Counted from the first letter of the stretch, positions 37,827-46,803 are shown. The stretch: 64,000 nt of DNA from Butyricicoccus sp. Marseille-Q5471 (GCF_951230135.1 NZ_CATNVC010000002.1:347910-411909), one strand, 5' to 3'. Notes: a model not told the origin generated them from the letters alone. Numbers and translations: made by a program.

Positions 37827-38718
37827 ATAAAACTCGGTTGCGAAGCGGTTCTTTTTGCAGATAGCGCCGCACATTTTCACAGCAAATCGCGGCGATGCGA
37901 TCCTCGGTATCGTCCGATACGCCGAAGCTTGCGCCCGCGATATGCGGGGTAAGCCGCACGTTGCTCAGCTGCCGCAGCGGATGGTCTTCCGGCAGCGGTT
38001 CAGGCTCGGTCACATCAAGCACCGCGCCGCGCAGCCGACCGGTTTGCAGCGCCTCGGTCAGCGCGTTTGTGTCGATGAAGTTGCCCCGTCCCATGTTAAG
38101 CAGCACCGCGTCCTGCCGCATCAGTCCGATGCGATACGCGTTCAGCCACCCCACCGTCTCCGGTGTATTGGGCAGACAGCAGACGATGGAATCCACGCGG
38201 CACAGCCAATCCTCTGCCTCGTGCAGCGTGCACAGGCGGTCAAAGCACGGTTCTTTTTCCGTGGTATTACGCCGTACGCCGATGCAGGTTGCGCCCTGCT
38301 CATGCAGTTGCTCCGCCGTCCTCGTGCCGACATCGCCCGCACCCAGAATCAGCGCGGTTTGCCCATTGAACGAATTCGGATAGAACGCGCGCAGTTGACG
38401 CACTGCATACTCTGCCATCATCGGCCCAAAAGCACCCGATGCGTTGCACAGCGCAATGCCGTCGGGAAAGGTTTTTCCCGTTCGCGTATATTTATCCGTG
38501 CCCGCCCATGTCATTTGCAGCAGGCGCAGTGTATCCGATGCCGCGACCGCCTCCCATTCCGGCTCCCCGATAACGATTTCCGCGTCCGAAAGTGCTGCCT
38601 TCTGCGTTTCAGCCGACAATCCGGCGGACAGAAACACCGTTTCCAAGCCCGCTGCCGACTGCTCGATAAGTTGCCGATGCCGTGCCGCAAACGGCGCGAA
38701 TACCACAAGTTTTGGCAT
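37825..38718 (-). CDS. D-isomer specific 2-hydroxyacid dehydrogenase
   Basis: A 297-residue NAD-dependent dehydrogenase. The cofactor domain is inserted in the middle: TALILGAGDVGTRTAEQL (Rossmann glycines, about residues 128-145). Active-site elements are NMGRGNFIDTNAL (Arg region), AVLDVTEPEPLPEDHPL (Glu) and RLTPHIAGASFG (His). Length is slightly short, as in the branch related to phosphoglycerate and glyoxylate/hydroxypyruvate reductases. The substrate is not evident. Monocistronic. Confidence 0.92.
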   Translation of the reverse strand: MPKLVVFAPFAARHRQLIEQSAAGLETVFLSAGLSAETQKAALSDAEIVIGEPEWEAVAASDTLRLLQMTWAGTDKYTRTGKTFPDGIALCNASGAFGPMMAEYAVRQLRAFYPNSFNGQTALILGAGDVGTRTAEQLHEQGATCIGVRRNTTEKEPCFDRLCTLHEAEDWLCRVDSIVCCLPNTPETVGWLNAYRIGLMRQDAVLLNMGRGNFIDTNALTEALQTGRLRGAVLDVTEPEPLPEDHPLRQLSNVRLTPHIAGASFGVSDDTEDRIAAICCENVRRYLQKEPLRNRVL

Positions 38719-38737
38719 ATAATTCCCTCTCTGCCCT

Positions 38738-38772
38738 CAAAAAAGTCCGAGCCTTTCGGTTCGGACTTTTTC
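38738..38772 (-). terminator. Terminator of the DUF1622 gene
   Basis: AAAAAAGTCCGA / TCGGACTTTTT hairpin. Confidence 0.9.
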
Positions 38773-38775
38773 CAG

Positions 38776-39114
38776 TTACGGCTCTCTGATTTGTTCACCA
38801 GTGGCCGCTTCTTCTGTTTTGATTTCCCAGTGGATAAGGAAGGTCAACGCTGCGCGCAGCAGAATAATTGCACCGACGATGAGTATTTCGGAAAACTCCC
38901 GCACGACAACTGTGCGCAAAATCTCGCTGCCGAGCTTAAACTCCAGTCCCATCGCCATGCCCTTAGCCAGCTTGAGGCGGGTCAGCGGGTCGCGGCGGAC
39001 ATAATTGATAATGCCCTGCACGCCGGCGAAGATGATGACACCAACGCCCATATACTCAAACAGCAGAATTGCGAGCGCAACAATCGTGTCCAGAAAACTT
39101 CCTGCCATACTCAT
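38776..39114 (-). CDS. DUF1622 family membrane protein
   Basis: A 112-residue protein with two or three membrane helices: TIVALAILLFEYMGVGVIIFAGVQGI near the N-terminus and SEILIVGAIILLRAALTFLIHWEI near the C-terminus. The linking segment LAKGMAMGLEFKLGSEILRTVVVRE is the most conserved part of the DUF1622 family. Function unknown. ATG at 39114 has AGGGGAG upstream. It lies between the hydroxyacid dehydrogenase and trpB2 on the same strand with a terminator after it. Confidence 0.9.
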   Translation of the reverse strand: MSMAGSFLDTIVALAILLFEYMGVGVIIFAGVQGIINYVRRDPLTRLKLAKGMAMGLEFKLGSEILRTVVVREFSEILIVGAIILLRAALTFLIHWEIKTEEAATGEQIREP

Positions 39115-39147
39115 GGGGACACTCCCCTTTCCACTTTGTAACTTCTA

Positions 39148-40518
39148 TTATACAGGCTGCACAGGCAGTGTGTCAAATCCACGCTGCAGCTCTTCGTCGG
39201 TCGGCACATGATTCTGCATGCTGTGGTTCAGATATGCTTCGTACGCCGCCATATCAAAGTAACCCGTGCCGGTCAGGCCGAACAGGATGGTCTTGGCTTC
39301 GCCCGACTCCTTGCACTTCAGTGCTTCGTCAATCGCACAGCGGATGGCATGGGACGATTCAGGCGCAGGCAGGATGGTCTCTACCTTGGCAAACTGTACT
39401 GCTGCGTCGAACACATCGGTCTGCTTGACCGATGTCGCTTCCATGTAGCCATCATGGTACAGTTTGGAGAGAATCGGGCTCATGCCGTGGTAGCGCAGAC
39501 CGCCGGCATGGTTGGAGGCCGGAATAAAGCCGTTGCCAAGCGTGTACATGCGCGCAAGCGGCGTCACATGGCCGGTATCACAGAAGTCATAAGCATACTT
39601 GCCGCGCGTGAAGGACGGGCAGGACGCAGGCTCAACCGCGATGATGCGCGGATCTGCCTTGCCGAGAATCTTATCCTGCATGAAGGGCGAAATCAGGCCG
39701 CCCAGATTAGAGCCGCCGCCCGCGCAGCCGATGACGATATCCGGATACTCGTCGAGCATTTCCATCGCCTTTTTGCTTTCCAAGCCAATGATGGACTGAT
39801 GCAGCAGCACCTGATTGAGCACCGAGCCGAGCACATAGCGATAGCCTTCCGTCTTAGTCGCCATTTCGACCGCCTCAGAAATCGCGCAGCCGAGCGAGCC
39901 GGAGGTTCCGGGGTTTGCTTCCAGAATGCGGCGGCCGGCTTCGGTCGTCAGCGAGGGTGATGGAGTGACGTTCGCGCCGAAGGTCTGCATCACAGCCTTG
40001 CGATAGGGCTTCTGTTCATAAGAGACCTTTACCATGAACACCCGCAGATCAAGGCCGTAGTACGAGCAGGCTTCGGACAAAGCCGTGCCCCACTGGCCTG
40101 CACCGGTTTCGGTCGTCAGACCGCGGAGCCCCTGCTCCTTGGCATAATACGCCTGAGCGATGGCCGAATTGAGCTTGTGGCTGCCCGAAGTGTTGTTGCC
40201 CTCGAACTTATAGTAAATCTTCGCGGGCGTGCCGAGCGCCTTTTCCAGATTGTATGCGCGGCAGAGCGGCGACGGACGGTATAATTTATACATATCCTGC
40301 ACCGGCTCGGGAATGTCGACATAGCGGTCAATCGAATCAAGCTCCTGATGTGCCAGCTTCTTGCAGAAAATCGGATAAAGCTCCTCTTCCGTCATCGGCT
40401 TGCCTGTGCCGGGATTGAGCAGCGGATCGTGCTGCTCCTTCATATCGGCACGCAGGTTATACCACTGCGTCGGCATCTGCTCTTCAGTCAAATACAATCT
40501 GTGCGGAATCTTCGCCAT
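39148..40518 (-). CDS. TrpB2-type tryptophan synthase beta chain
   Basis: A 456-residue PLP enzyme condensing indole (or a related substrate) with serine. The N-terminal extension and motif set (GRPSPLCRAYNLEKALGTPAKI, the PLP Lys in NTSGSHKLNSAIAQAY, TETGAGQWGTALSEAC, and GCAGGGSNLGGLISPFM) are those of the TrpB2 class, which often works without the TrpA partner. No trpA is nearby. ATG at 40518 follows AAGGAGAG; the longer frame extends into the T-box terminator and is rejected. A T-box with a tryptophan codon precedes it, so expression rises when charged tRNA(Trp) is low. Confidence 0.93.
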   Translation of the reverse strand: MAKIPHRLYLTEEQMPTQWYNLRADMKEQHDPLLNPGTGKPMTEEELYPIFCKKLAHQELDSIDRYVDIPEPVQDMYKLYRPSPLCRAYNLEKALGTPAKIYYKFEGNNTSGSHKLNSAIAQAYYAKEQGLRGLTTETGAGQWGTALSEACSYYGLDLRVFMVKVSYEQKPYRKAVMQTFGANVTPSPSLTTEAGRRILEANPGTSGSLGCAISEAVEMATKTEGYRYVLGSVLNQVLLHQSIIGLESKKAMEMLDEYPDIVIGCAGGGSNLGGLISPFMQDKILGKADPRIIAVEPASCPSFTRGKYAYDFCDTGHVTPLARMYTLGNGFIPASNHAGGLRYHGMSPILSKLYHDGYMEATSVKQTDVFDAAVQFAKVETILPAPESSHAIRCAIDEALKCKESGEAKTILFGLTGTGYFDMAAYEAYLNHSMQNHVPTDEELQRGFDTLPVQPV

Positions 40519-40564
40519 GGTAGTATCTCTCCTTTTTATGTCAATTACTCTTTTGAAAACAAAT

Positions 40565-40843
40565 AAAAAAACTCCTGTCCCAAACCATGGGACAGGAGTG
40601 TGTTCACTCTTGCGGTACCACCCAAGTTGACGCAAATGCGCCCGCTTTGGTCACGCATCCAAACAATGCGCGCTCCCCTTGTAACGGGCGGAGTCCCCGT
40701 CGCGGCTACTCGGAAAAATCCTTTCGCGTTGCCCTGCATAAAGTCCATTCACTCGGGTCTTGCCTGCCGCGATCTCACCACCCGCGGCTCTCTTGGAGGC
40801 TCGGCTCCCCAGCTACTCGTCTTCGTCATCGGTTTATCAGTAT
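40565..40843 (-). promoter_or_regulatory. T-box riboswitch (Trp specifier) upstream of trpB2
   Basis: Reading leftward: stem I with the AGTA-bulge region, GAGAGCCG and the specifier loop GAATGGACTTT, in which TGG (40745-40747) is the codon for tryptophan; then the T-box itself TGGGTGGTACCGCAAG near 40608-40624; then a terminator ACTCCTGTCCCATG.. /GGGACAGGAGTTTTTTT (about 40567-40596). Order, spacing and specifier are all as expected, and match the downstream trpB2. Confidence 0.93.
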
Positions 40844-40849
40844 GGTGCT

Positions 40850-40878
40850 AGTATATGCGCAAAATATCGCTTTGTCAA
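40850..40878 (-). promoter_or_regulatory. Promoter of the T-box-trpB2 transcript
   Basis: TTGACA (40873-40878), 17-base spacer, TATACT (40850-40855). Confidence 0.88.
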
Positions 40879-40935
40879 CCTCAATCTGATAAATTTCGGG
40901 TGATAATTTATTCTCATTTTCTCATCGTGAGAATT

Positions 40936-41799
40936 TTAGCCGTGCCGCGTAATTGCGCCGTACATAGAGGGACGGCGATCTCGGAACACGCCCCAGCTCT
41001 GACGGAGTTCGCGTACCGCGTCCAAATCGAACGTATGCGTCAGCACACCCGCGCTCTCCCGATCGGCCTGCTCGACCAATGCGCCGGTCTCGTCCGCGAT
41101 GAAGGACGAGCCGTAGAATGTCAGTGACGACGACTGATTTTGGTTTGCCTCCGACGGCACGACGGTTTCCGTGCCGATGCGGTTGGCCGCGATGACCGGC
41201 ATGAGATTTGCCGCCGCGTGCCCCTGCATGCAGCGCCGCCAGTGCGGCATAGAGTCGCAGTCGAGAATCGGCTCAGAGCCGATGGCTGTCGGATAGAACA
41301 GCAGCTCCGCCCCCTCCAGCGCCATGCAGCGTGCGGCCTCCGGGAACCACTGATCCCAGCAGATGCCCACGCCGATTTTCGCATACGCCGTGTCCCACAC
41401 GCGGAAACCGGTGTCGCCGGGCGTGAAATAGAACTTTTCCTGATAAAAATGATCGTCCGGAATATGGGTCTTGCGGTACTGGCCGAGCACCGTGCCGTCC
41501 GCGTCAATTACGGCAACCGTGTTGAATGTGGTATTGCCGACGCGCTCATAATAGCTGACCGGCAGCACGACCCGAAAATCCCGTGCCAGCTCACGCAGAC
41601 GCGCAATCGCCGGATTTTCCTCCATCGTAGTGGCCAGATGATAGCTGTCGTAATTGCGCTCCTGGCAGAAATACCAGTTCTCAAACAGCTCGGGCAGCAG
41701 GATGATCTGTGCGCCCTGCGCGGCGGCCTCCTCCACCTTCTCGATGGCCTGCTTCAGGCCGTAGGTCATCTGAACGGCCGCAACGGTAACCTTGCTCAT
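40936..41799 (-). CDS. aguB: N-carbamoylputrescine amidohydrolase
   Basis: A 287-residue nitrilase-superfamily amidase that converts N-carbamoylputrescine to putrescine, carbon dioxide and ammonia. The catalytic triad is visible: Glu in LLPELFENWYF, Lys in YRKTHIPDDHFYQEKFYF, Cys in GVGICWDQWFPEAARCM. The sequence matches AguB closely. ATG at 41799 follows AAGGAGAG. It lies 18 bases downstream of aguA, so both act in the agmatine route to putrescine. Confidence 0.95.
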   Translation of the reverse strand: MSKVTVAAVQMTYGLKQAIEKVEEAAAQGAQIILLPELFENWYFCQERNYDSYHLATTMEENPAIARLRELARDFRVVLPVSYYERVGNTTFNTVAVIDADGTVLGQYRKTHIPDDHFYQEKFYFTPGDTGFRVWDTAYAKIGVGICWDQWFPEAARCMALEGAELLFYPTAIGSEPILDCDSMPHWRRCMQGHAAANLMPVIAANRIGTETVVPSEANQNQSSSLTFYGSSFIADETGALVEQADRESAGVLTHTFDLDAVRELRQSWGVFRDRRPSMYGAITRHG

Positions 41800-41817
41800 A
41801 TCTGTAAACTCTCCTTT

Positions 41818-42912
41818 TTATCTTTTGGGAATCTGCTGGGTGATGCAGTGAATGTTGCCGCCGCCAATCAAAATATCACGCGCGGGAACGGCAATGATTT
41901 CGCGCGTCGGGAACAGCATTTGCAGCATATCCTGCGCCGGCTTGTCATTCGGGTCGCCGAATGCGGGCATGACAATCGCGCCGTTTGCAATGTAGAAATT
42001 GACATAGCTCGCAGCCAAACGCTCGCCCGGCGTACGGGTCGGCTCGCCGTCACACAGATCAAGCCCCTCGCACTCCTCGGCGGTGATGGTGACAGGCGCG
42101 GGTAGCGGCAGCCTGTGCACGGTAAGAGCTCTGCCCTTCGCGTCCACCGCTGCCTCCAGTGCGGCAAGGCTTGCGCGCGAAAGTGCATACTGCGGGTCAG
42201 ATTCATCGTCCGTCCATGCCAATACGACCTCGCCCGGTGCGGTAAAGCAGCAGATGTTATCCACATGCTCGTTAGTCTCGTCGTTATAAATGCCGGAGGG
42301 AATCCAAATCACCTTGGAAACGCCCAGATAATCGCACAGCACCTGTTCAATTTCCGCGCGGCTCAGGTCGGGATTGCGTCCTGCGGACAGCAGACAGGCC
42401 TCGGTCACGAGCGCCGTCCCCTCTCCGTCCACGTGAATCGAACCGCCCTCGCAGATGAAATCCCGCTTGTCATAGCAGTCGTTTTCGAGCAGATCGCAGA
42501 ATTTGCGGGCGACGCAGTTGTCACGCTCCCAGCTCGGATACAGACCGTCCACCTCTCCGCCCCAGGCGTTAAAGCCCCAGTCGATGCCGCGGCGCTCGCC
42601 TGTTCTGCTGACAACGAACGTCGGCCCGACGTCGCGCGCCCATGCGTCGTCCGTTTCCATGACAACCAGGCGCACCTCGTCCGGCAGCTGGGCGCGGGCA
42701 TTGTCGTACTGCGTTTCCGAGCACAGCACGGTCATTTTTTCGCTCTTCGCAATCGCACGGATTACCGTCAGAAAGGCCTTTCGCGCGGCATATGCGCCAT
42801 ACTGCCACGAATCCGAACGCTCCGGCCAAATCATCAGACAACCCTCGTGCGGTGCAAATTCCGCGGGCATATAAAACCCGTCCTGCGCGGGTGTTGTGTG
42901 TAAGATTTTCAT
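41818..42912 (-). CDS. aguA: Agmatine deiminase
   Basis: A 364-residue guanidino-modifying enzyme that converts agmatine to N-carbamoylputrescine and ammonia. Motifs: YMPAEFAPHEGCLMIWPERSDSW, WARDVGPTFVV (Asp), ICEGGSIHVDGEGT (catalytic Glu/His region) and the nucleophile Cys in GGGNIHCITQQIP near the C-terminus. Complete. ATG at 42912 follows GGAGAAC. No antiporter gene is adjacent, which suggests polyamine biosynthesis rather than an energy-yielding agmatine cycle. Confidence 0.96.
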   Translation of the reverse strand: MKILHTTPAQDGFYMPAEFAPHEGCLMIWPERSDSWQYGAYAARKAFLTVIRAIAKSEKMTVLCSETQYDNARAQLPDEVRLVVMETDDAWARDVGPTFVVSRTGERRGIDWGFNAWGGEVDGLYPSWERDNCVARKFCDLLENDCYDKRDFICEGGSIHVDGEGTALVTEACLLSAGRNPDLSRAEIEQVLCDYLGVSKVIWIPSGIYNDETNEHVDNICCFTAPGEVVLAWTDDESDPQYALSRASLAALEAAVDAKGRALTVHRLPLPAPVTITAEECEGLDLCDGEPTRTPGERLAASYVNFYIANGAIVMPAFGDPNDKPAQDMLQMLFPTREIIAVPARDILIGGGNIHCITQQIPKR

Positions 42913-42966
42913 ATTGTGTTCTCCGTTTCTTGCTTCTGTCATAAGGTTACTATATTTTCGTTCCAC

Positions 42967-42995
42967 TTGCAACGGTTGGCCACATATGTTACACT
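42967..42995 (+). promoter_or_regulatory. Promoter of the DUF4282-like gene
   Basis: TTGCAA (42967-42972), 17-base spacer, TACACT (42990-42995). Confidence 0.6.
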
Positions 42996-43032
42996 AAAAT
43001 TACAAATAATTTGACCGCGTCAGGAGGCTCCC

Positions 43033-43545
43033 ATGTCTAATTCTTATTATTACAACAATGGCTTTGTCTATTATTCTCCGTTTTCATGGGTGCTGCCTGT
43101 TCTGGCTGCACTTGTCATCATCGCAGGCGGCATCGCGTTGTACTGCCTGTTTGTGCGCCGTCCCAACCACTATCAGGGTACAGCCGCCAAGCTGCACGAT
43201 GTGCTCTCTTTCCGCACGCTCTATGGGGAGCCGCTGATCAAGCTACTGTACTGCATCACGATATGCGCGCTGACCGTAACGAGCGTGGTCATGCTGTTTA
43301 CCAACTTCTTTGTGGCGCTTCTGATTTTTGTCGGCGGCAACATCGCCGCACGCATCTGCTTTGAGCTGACGCTTTTGCTGTTCCGCCTGTGCCGACATAT
43401 GCGTGAAATCAACGAAAAAATGGGGCCGCTGCCCACACCGCCCGAGCCGCCCGCTGCGCAGCCGTACTACGCCGCGCCCCAGCAGCCCGCCGCGCCGCAG
43501 ACGCCTGCTCAGCCGACGCAAAACACGATTCCTCCGCAGCAGTAA
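43033..43545 (+). CDS. DUF4282-like membrane protein
   Basis: A 170-residue membrane protein. One helix lies near the N-terminus (WVLPVLAALVIIAGGIALYCLFV), then a DUF4282-type unit: LSFRTLYGEPLIKLLYCITICALTVTSVVMLF and ALLIFVGGNIAARICFELTLLLFRL, where the conserved RICFEL segment sits at the end of the third helix. The C-terminal 45 residues are Pro/Gln/Ala-rich and cytosolic or surface-exposed. Function unknown. ATG at 43033 has AGGAGG upstream. Single-gene unit. Confidence 0.82.
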   Translation: MSNSYYYNNGFVYYSPFSWVLPVLAALVIIAGGIALYCLFVRRPNHYQGTAAKLHDVLSFRTLYGEPLIKLLYCITICALTVTSVVMLFTNFFVALLIFVGGNIAARICFELTLLLFRLCRHMREINEKMGPLPTPPEPPAAQPYYAAPQQPAAPQTPAQPTQNTIPPQQ

Positions 43546-43567
43546 GCTGCACAAACCGAACAAAGCA

Positions 43568-43598
43568 AACGCTGCGGCTTGGCCGCAGCGTTTTTTTA
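43568..43598. terminator. Terminator between the DUF4282-like gene and yaaA
   Basis: AACGCTGCGGC / GCCGCAGCGTT stem with T run. Confidence 0.9.
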
Positions 43599-44330
43599 CG
43601 CCCTGCTGATAAAGGTCATCGTATGGTTGTCCGACAAGCTCTGCTCATAGGAGAAATCATTCCAATCGAACGCTGCAAGCTGCTCGGGTGACTGCACCTG
43701 CTCCTGCACGATGTACCGTGCCATACGTCCGCGTGCCATTTTTGCAATTGCCGGCAGACAGCGCAGCTTTCCTTTGCTGTACACCAGAAATTCGCAGGTC
43801 ACAAAGCGGTCGCCCTCCTGCAGAAAGGGCCGCACCGCGCGGCTGTACTCGCTCGACGCAAGGTTAATCACGGTATCCGTTTCCGCATACAAATCACGAT
43901 ACCATCGGTCACCCCAAAATCGGTAGAGCGATTCTCCATCCGGTTTGTGCGCCAATTCAAGGCGATAGGGACGAATCGCATCCAACGGGCGCAGCACGCC
44001 GTAAAACGCCGACAGCGTGCGCAGTGTCTGCTGGGCACGCAAAAACTCCGATGCGGAAAACGAGTTCGCATCCAAGTGCTTGTATGCCAGTCCGTCGAAC
44101 GCGAGAATCGCCGCGTCCCCGCCCTCATCTGTCCACTCTGCAAAATCGCCCGCCGCACGCAGGGCAAGCGCGGCGCTGGTTTTCATGAGCGATTCCAATT
44201 CATACGGCGCCAGCACGCGCAGTCTCTCATGGAGCAATCGCGTTTGCTCCAGATAGCGCGGCCGACTGAGCGGCAAATCGGCACGCGGTGCGGTTTCCAT
44301 ATTTTTCGCGGGGGATAAAATCGCAAGCAT
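43596..44330 (-). CDS. yaaA: Peroxide stress protein YaaA (DUF328)
   Basis: A 244-residue protein of the YaaA family, DNA-binding proteins that limit free iron and oxidative DNA damage in E. coli. Hallmarks: MLAILSPAKNMETA at the start, LLHERLRVLAPYELESLMKTS, AILAFDGLAYKHLDANSF, LSAFYGVLRPLDAIRPYRLE and NLASSEYSRAVRP. ATG at 44330 follows CGGAGGA; the longer frame has no ribosome site. It is divergent from the DtxR-type metal regulator. Confidence 0.95.
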   Translation of the reverse strand: MLAILSPAKNMETAPRADLPLSRPRYLEQTRLLHERLRVLAPYELESLMKTSAALALRAAGDFAEWTDEGGDAAILAFDGLAYKHLDANSFSASEFLRAQQTLRTLSAFYGVLRPLDAIRPYRLELAHKPDGESLYRFWGDRWYRDLYAETDTVINLASSEYSRAVRPFLQEGDRFVTCEFLVYSKGKLRCLPAIAKMARGRMARYIVQEQVQSPEQLAAFDWNDFSYEQSLSDNHTMTFISRA

Positions 44331-44401
44331 GGGTGTTTCCTCCGTTCTTTGCTCTTTTCCTATTGTATCCCTTTGCGCTCCGCGTTGCAAGCGCACGTAT
44401 A

Positions 44402-44430
44402 TTGCCAAATCCGGCAAGGCATGATAGAAT
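44402..44430 (+). promoter_or_regulatory. Promoter and likely operator of the DtxR-type gene
   Basis: TTGCCA (44402-44407), 17-base spacer, TAGAAT (44425-44430). The inverted repeat TTGCC-N6-GGCAA (44402-44417) covers the -35 region, a fitting place for autorepression. Confidence 0.6.
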
Positions 44431-44464
44431 AAGGTATTATTATCCCAAAGGAGGCGCACCTTTT

Positions 44465-44848
44465 ATGAAAATTCAGGAGAGCGCTGAAAACTATCTTGAA
44501 GCCATTTTGGTGCTTCAAAAAGAAAAAGGCTCGGTGCGCTCAATCGACGTGGCGCATTACACCGGTTTCTCCAAGCCCAGCATCAGCCGCGCGGTCGGTC
44601 TGCTGCGCGATAACGGCTATGTTGCAATCGACCAGAACGGTCTGCTGTCGCTGACCGAGGAAGGCCACAAAATCGCGGCCTCGGTGCTGGAGCGTCATAT
44701 GGTCGTCACGCAGTTTCTGATTGCGCTCGGAGTCAACCCCGAAACCGCCGCGGAGGACGCCTGCCGCATCGAACACGTCATCAGTGAGGAAAGCTTTGAC
44801 AAGCTCAAACTTCACGCACAAGCCTACGCCGAAAAGGCCGGCAAATGA
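44465..44848 (+). CDS. DtxR/MntR family metal-dependent repressor
   Basis: A 127-residue iron- or manganese-dependent repressor: winged helix MKIQESAENYLEAILVLQKEKGSVRSIDVAHYTGFSKPSISRAVGLLRDNGYV and the short metal-binding dimerisation domain GHKIAASVLERHMVVTQFL...DACRIEHVISEESFDKL, with the expected Glu and His ligands. It lacks the SH3-like domain of DtxR, as MntR does. It overlaps the following MFS gene (ATGA), making that transporter a likely target. Confidence 0.92.
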   Translation: MKIQESAENYLEAILVLQKEKGSVRSIDVAHYTGFSKPSISRAVGLLRDNGYVAIDQNGLLSLTEEGHKIAASVLERHMVVTQFLIALGVNPETAAEDACRIEHVISEESFDKLKLHAQAYAEKAGK

Positions 44849-46086
44849 CAAGAAAAGTCTGTCCGGTCTGGCTTGCCGACCGGCTTTTCTTTTTGTGCGC
44901 GGGTATCTACATCGTCGCGCTGTTCGGCCGGCTGAGCTATACCTCGGTCATGGCCGAGCTTATTTTGACCGAGGGGCTGACCAAAAGTCAGGCCGGTCTC
45001 ATCGGCACCGCGCTGTTCATTGTTTACGGCGTGTGCCAGTTGCTCAGCGGCCTGCTCGGCGACCACATCGCGCCCAAAAAGATGATAACCGTCGGCGTGG
45101 TGGGTTCGGCGATTCTGAACCTCGGCATGGCCGCCGCCGGCAGCTATCCGATGATGCTTGCCTGCTGGGCGGTAAACGGCGTGTTTCAGGCGCTGATCTG
45201 GTCGCCCTGCGCACGCGTATTTGCCGAAATGCTGCCGCCGAGCAATCGGGTGCGCGCCTGCGCAAACGCTGCCGCCACTTACCCGATTGCAACGGTGCTC
45301 GTCTACCTGACCGCCTCACTGCTGCTGCACCGCACCAATGCGCGGGCGTTGTTTGTTCTCTCCGCAGTGCTGATGCTGATTGCCGCCGCCTTTTTCTGGA
45401 TGCGGATGAGCTTTTATGAGCACGAGACCGCCATGCACGGCGAAACCGAAGAGCTGCTCCCGCCGACCGAGGCGCAAGGCGGCTCGCTCTTCAAGCTGTT
45501 CCTCGTTTCGGGCGCGATTTTCGCGCTTGCCGCCGCGGTCGCGCAGGGTCTGCTGCGGGACGGCATCCAGTCCTGGGTGCCCACCTTCATGACCGAGTGC
45601 TTCCACTTCGGTGCATCCGCCTCGGTCGCAATGGCAATCATCCTGCCGTGCCTGAACATTCTGGGCGTGTTTTTCACCCGCTGGCTGCGCAAACGCTATC
45701 TCCGAAACGAGCTGACCGGCGCGGGCGGCTTTTTTATCTTCGCAATCGCCGCGCTCGGCATTTTGTTCTTTGTGTCCGATAAAAGTGCACTGCTCTCGCT
45801 GTTACTGCTAACTGCGGCCTCTACTGCTATGGTCGGCGCAAATATTATGATTATCAACCTGCTGCCCATTCATTTCGGCACAATCGGCCGCGCGTCCAGT
45901 GTGACGGGTGTGCTCAATTGCCTGGCCTATGTCGGCTCGGCCGTGTCAAGCTACGGAATCGGCGCGGTGGCCGAGCATCTGGGATGGAATGCTGCAATTC
46001 TGGTCTGGCTCGGCTTCTGCGTGATTGCGCTCGCCGGTACGACTATGGGTGCACGCCGCTGGGGACGCTATCGGCAGGATATTTGA
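44845..46086 (+). CDS. MFS transporter
   Basis: A 413-residue major facilitator protein with about 12 membrane helices. The N-half reads like organophosphate/sugar-phosphate antiporters: LTKSQAGLIGTALFIVYGVCQLLSGLLGDHIAPKKMI and SPCARVFAEMLPPSNRVRACANAAATYPIATV. The C-half starts LFKLFLVSGAIFALAAAVAQGLLRDGIQSWVP. Translation is coupled to the DtxR-type gene. Transport of a phosphorylated or metal-linked substrate is possible but not evident. Confidence 0.9.
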   Translation: MTRKVCPVWLADRLFFLCAGIYIVALFGRLSYTSVMAELILTEGLTKSQAGLIGTALFIVYGVCQLLSGLLGDHIAPKKMITVGVVGSAILNLGMAAAGSYPMMLACWAVNGVFQALIWSPCARVFAEMLPPSNRVRACANAAATYPIATVLVYLTASLLLHRTNARALFVLSAVLMLIAAAFFWMRMSFYEHETAMHGETEELLPPTEAQGGSLFKLFLVSGAIFALAAAVAQGLLRDGIQSWVPTFMTECFHFGASASVAMAIILPCLNILGVFFTRWLRKRYLRNELTGAGGFFIFAIAALGILFFVSDKSALLSLLLLTAASTAMVGANIMIINLLPIHFGTIGRASSVTGVLNCLAYVGSAVSSYGIGAVAEHLGWNAAILVWLGFCVIALAGTTMGARRWGRYRQDI

Positions 46087-46096
46087 GGAGTTTTTC

Positions 46097-46783
46097 ATGC
46101 AGACAAAAGAAACCCTGCCCAACGGTCTGGTGCTTTGGCAGGACGATGCGTTTTTTAAACTGGGACAGGACAGTGTACTGCTCTCAGCCTTTTCCAAACC
46201 GCGCCGGTATGCCAAAGTGCTCGACCTCGGCTGCGGCACGGGTGCGCTCTCGCTGCTGCTTTACCGCCCCGACCTGAAAATCACAGGACTGGAATTGCAG
46301 GATGGCCCGCTCGAGCTATTCCGACGCTCCATTGCTGAAAACGACGTTGAAATCAACGCCTTACAGGGTGATTTACGCCAGATGCGCGCAATTCTGCCGC
46401 ATGGGAGCATGGATTATGTCATCTGCAACCCACCCTATTTTGCGGCGGGTTCGGGCAAGGCCGCCGCTGGCGCGGCGCGTTCCACCGCGCGGCAGGACGA
46501 TAACTGTACCGTCGAAGACCTCGCGGTCGCAGCCTCCTATGTGCTGCACACGGGCGGCAAATGCGCAATGGTGTTCCGTCCGGAGCGGCTGTGGGCACTG
46601 CTAGAAGCGCTTTCCCGCGTGCGGCTGATGCCCAAACGGCTGCGCTTTGTGCATCAAAACGCGTCGGCCGTTCCCTCCGCTGTACTGGTCGAGTGCCGCA
46701 AGGGCGGCAGCGCGGAGGGTCTGACCGTTGAGCCGCCGCTGCTCGTCGAGTCAGATGAATACCGAATGATATACGGAAAATAA
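46097..46783 (+). CDS. tRNA1(Val) adenine(37)-N6-methyltransferase family protein
   Basis: A 228-residue SAM-dependent methyltransferase of the TrmN6/YfiC (COG4123) family. SAM motif VLDLGCGTGALSLLLY, acidic loop LELQDGPLELFRRSI, and the catalytic MDYVICNPPYF typical of N6-adenine methyltransferases. The next gene is rsmI, an arrangement conserved in Firmicutes. ATG at 46097 follows TGAGGAG. Confidence 0.93.
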   Translation: MQTKETLPNGLVLWQDDAFFKLGQDSVLLSAFSKPRRYAKVLDLGCGTGALSLLLYRPDLKITGLELQDGPLELFRRSIAENDVEINALQGDLRQMRAILPHGSMDYVICNPPYFAAGSGKAAAGAARSTARQDDNCTVEDLAVAASYVLHTGGKCAMVFRPERLWALLEALSRVRLMPKRLRFVHQNASAVPSAVLVECRKGGSAEGLTVEPPLLVESDEYRMIYGK

Positions 46784-46803
46784 TTTTTCGAGGGATTATT
46801 ACA

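Noticed and set aside
40587..40889. Several short + strand frames
   Set aside because: They lie within the T-box leader read in the opposite direction and have no coding pattern.
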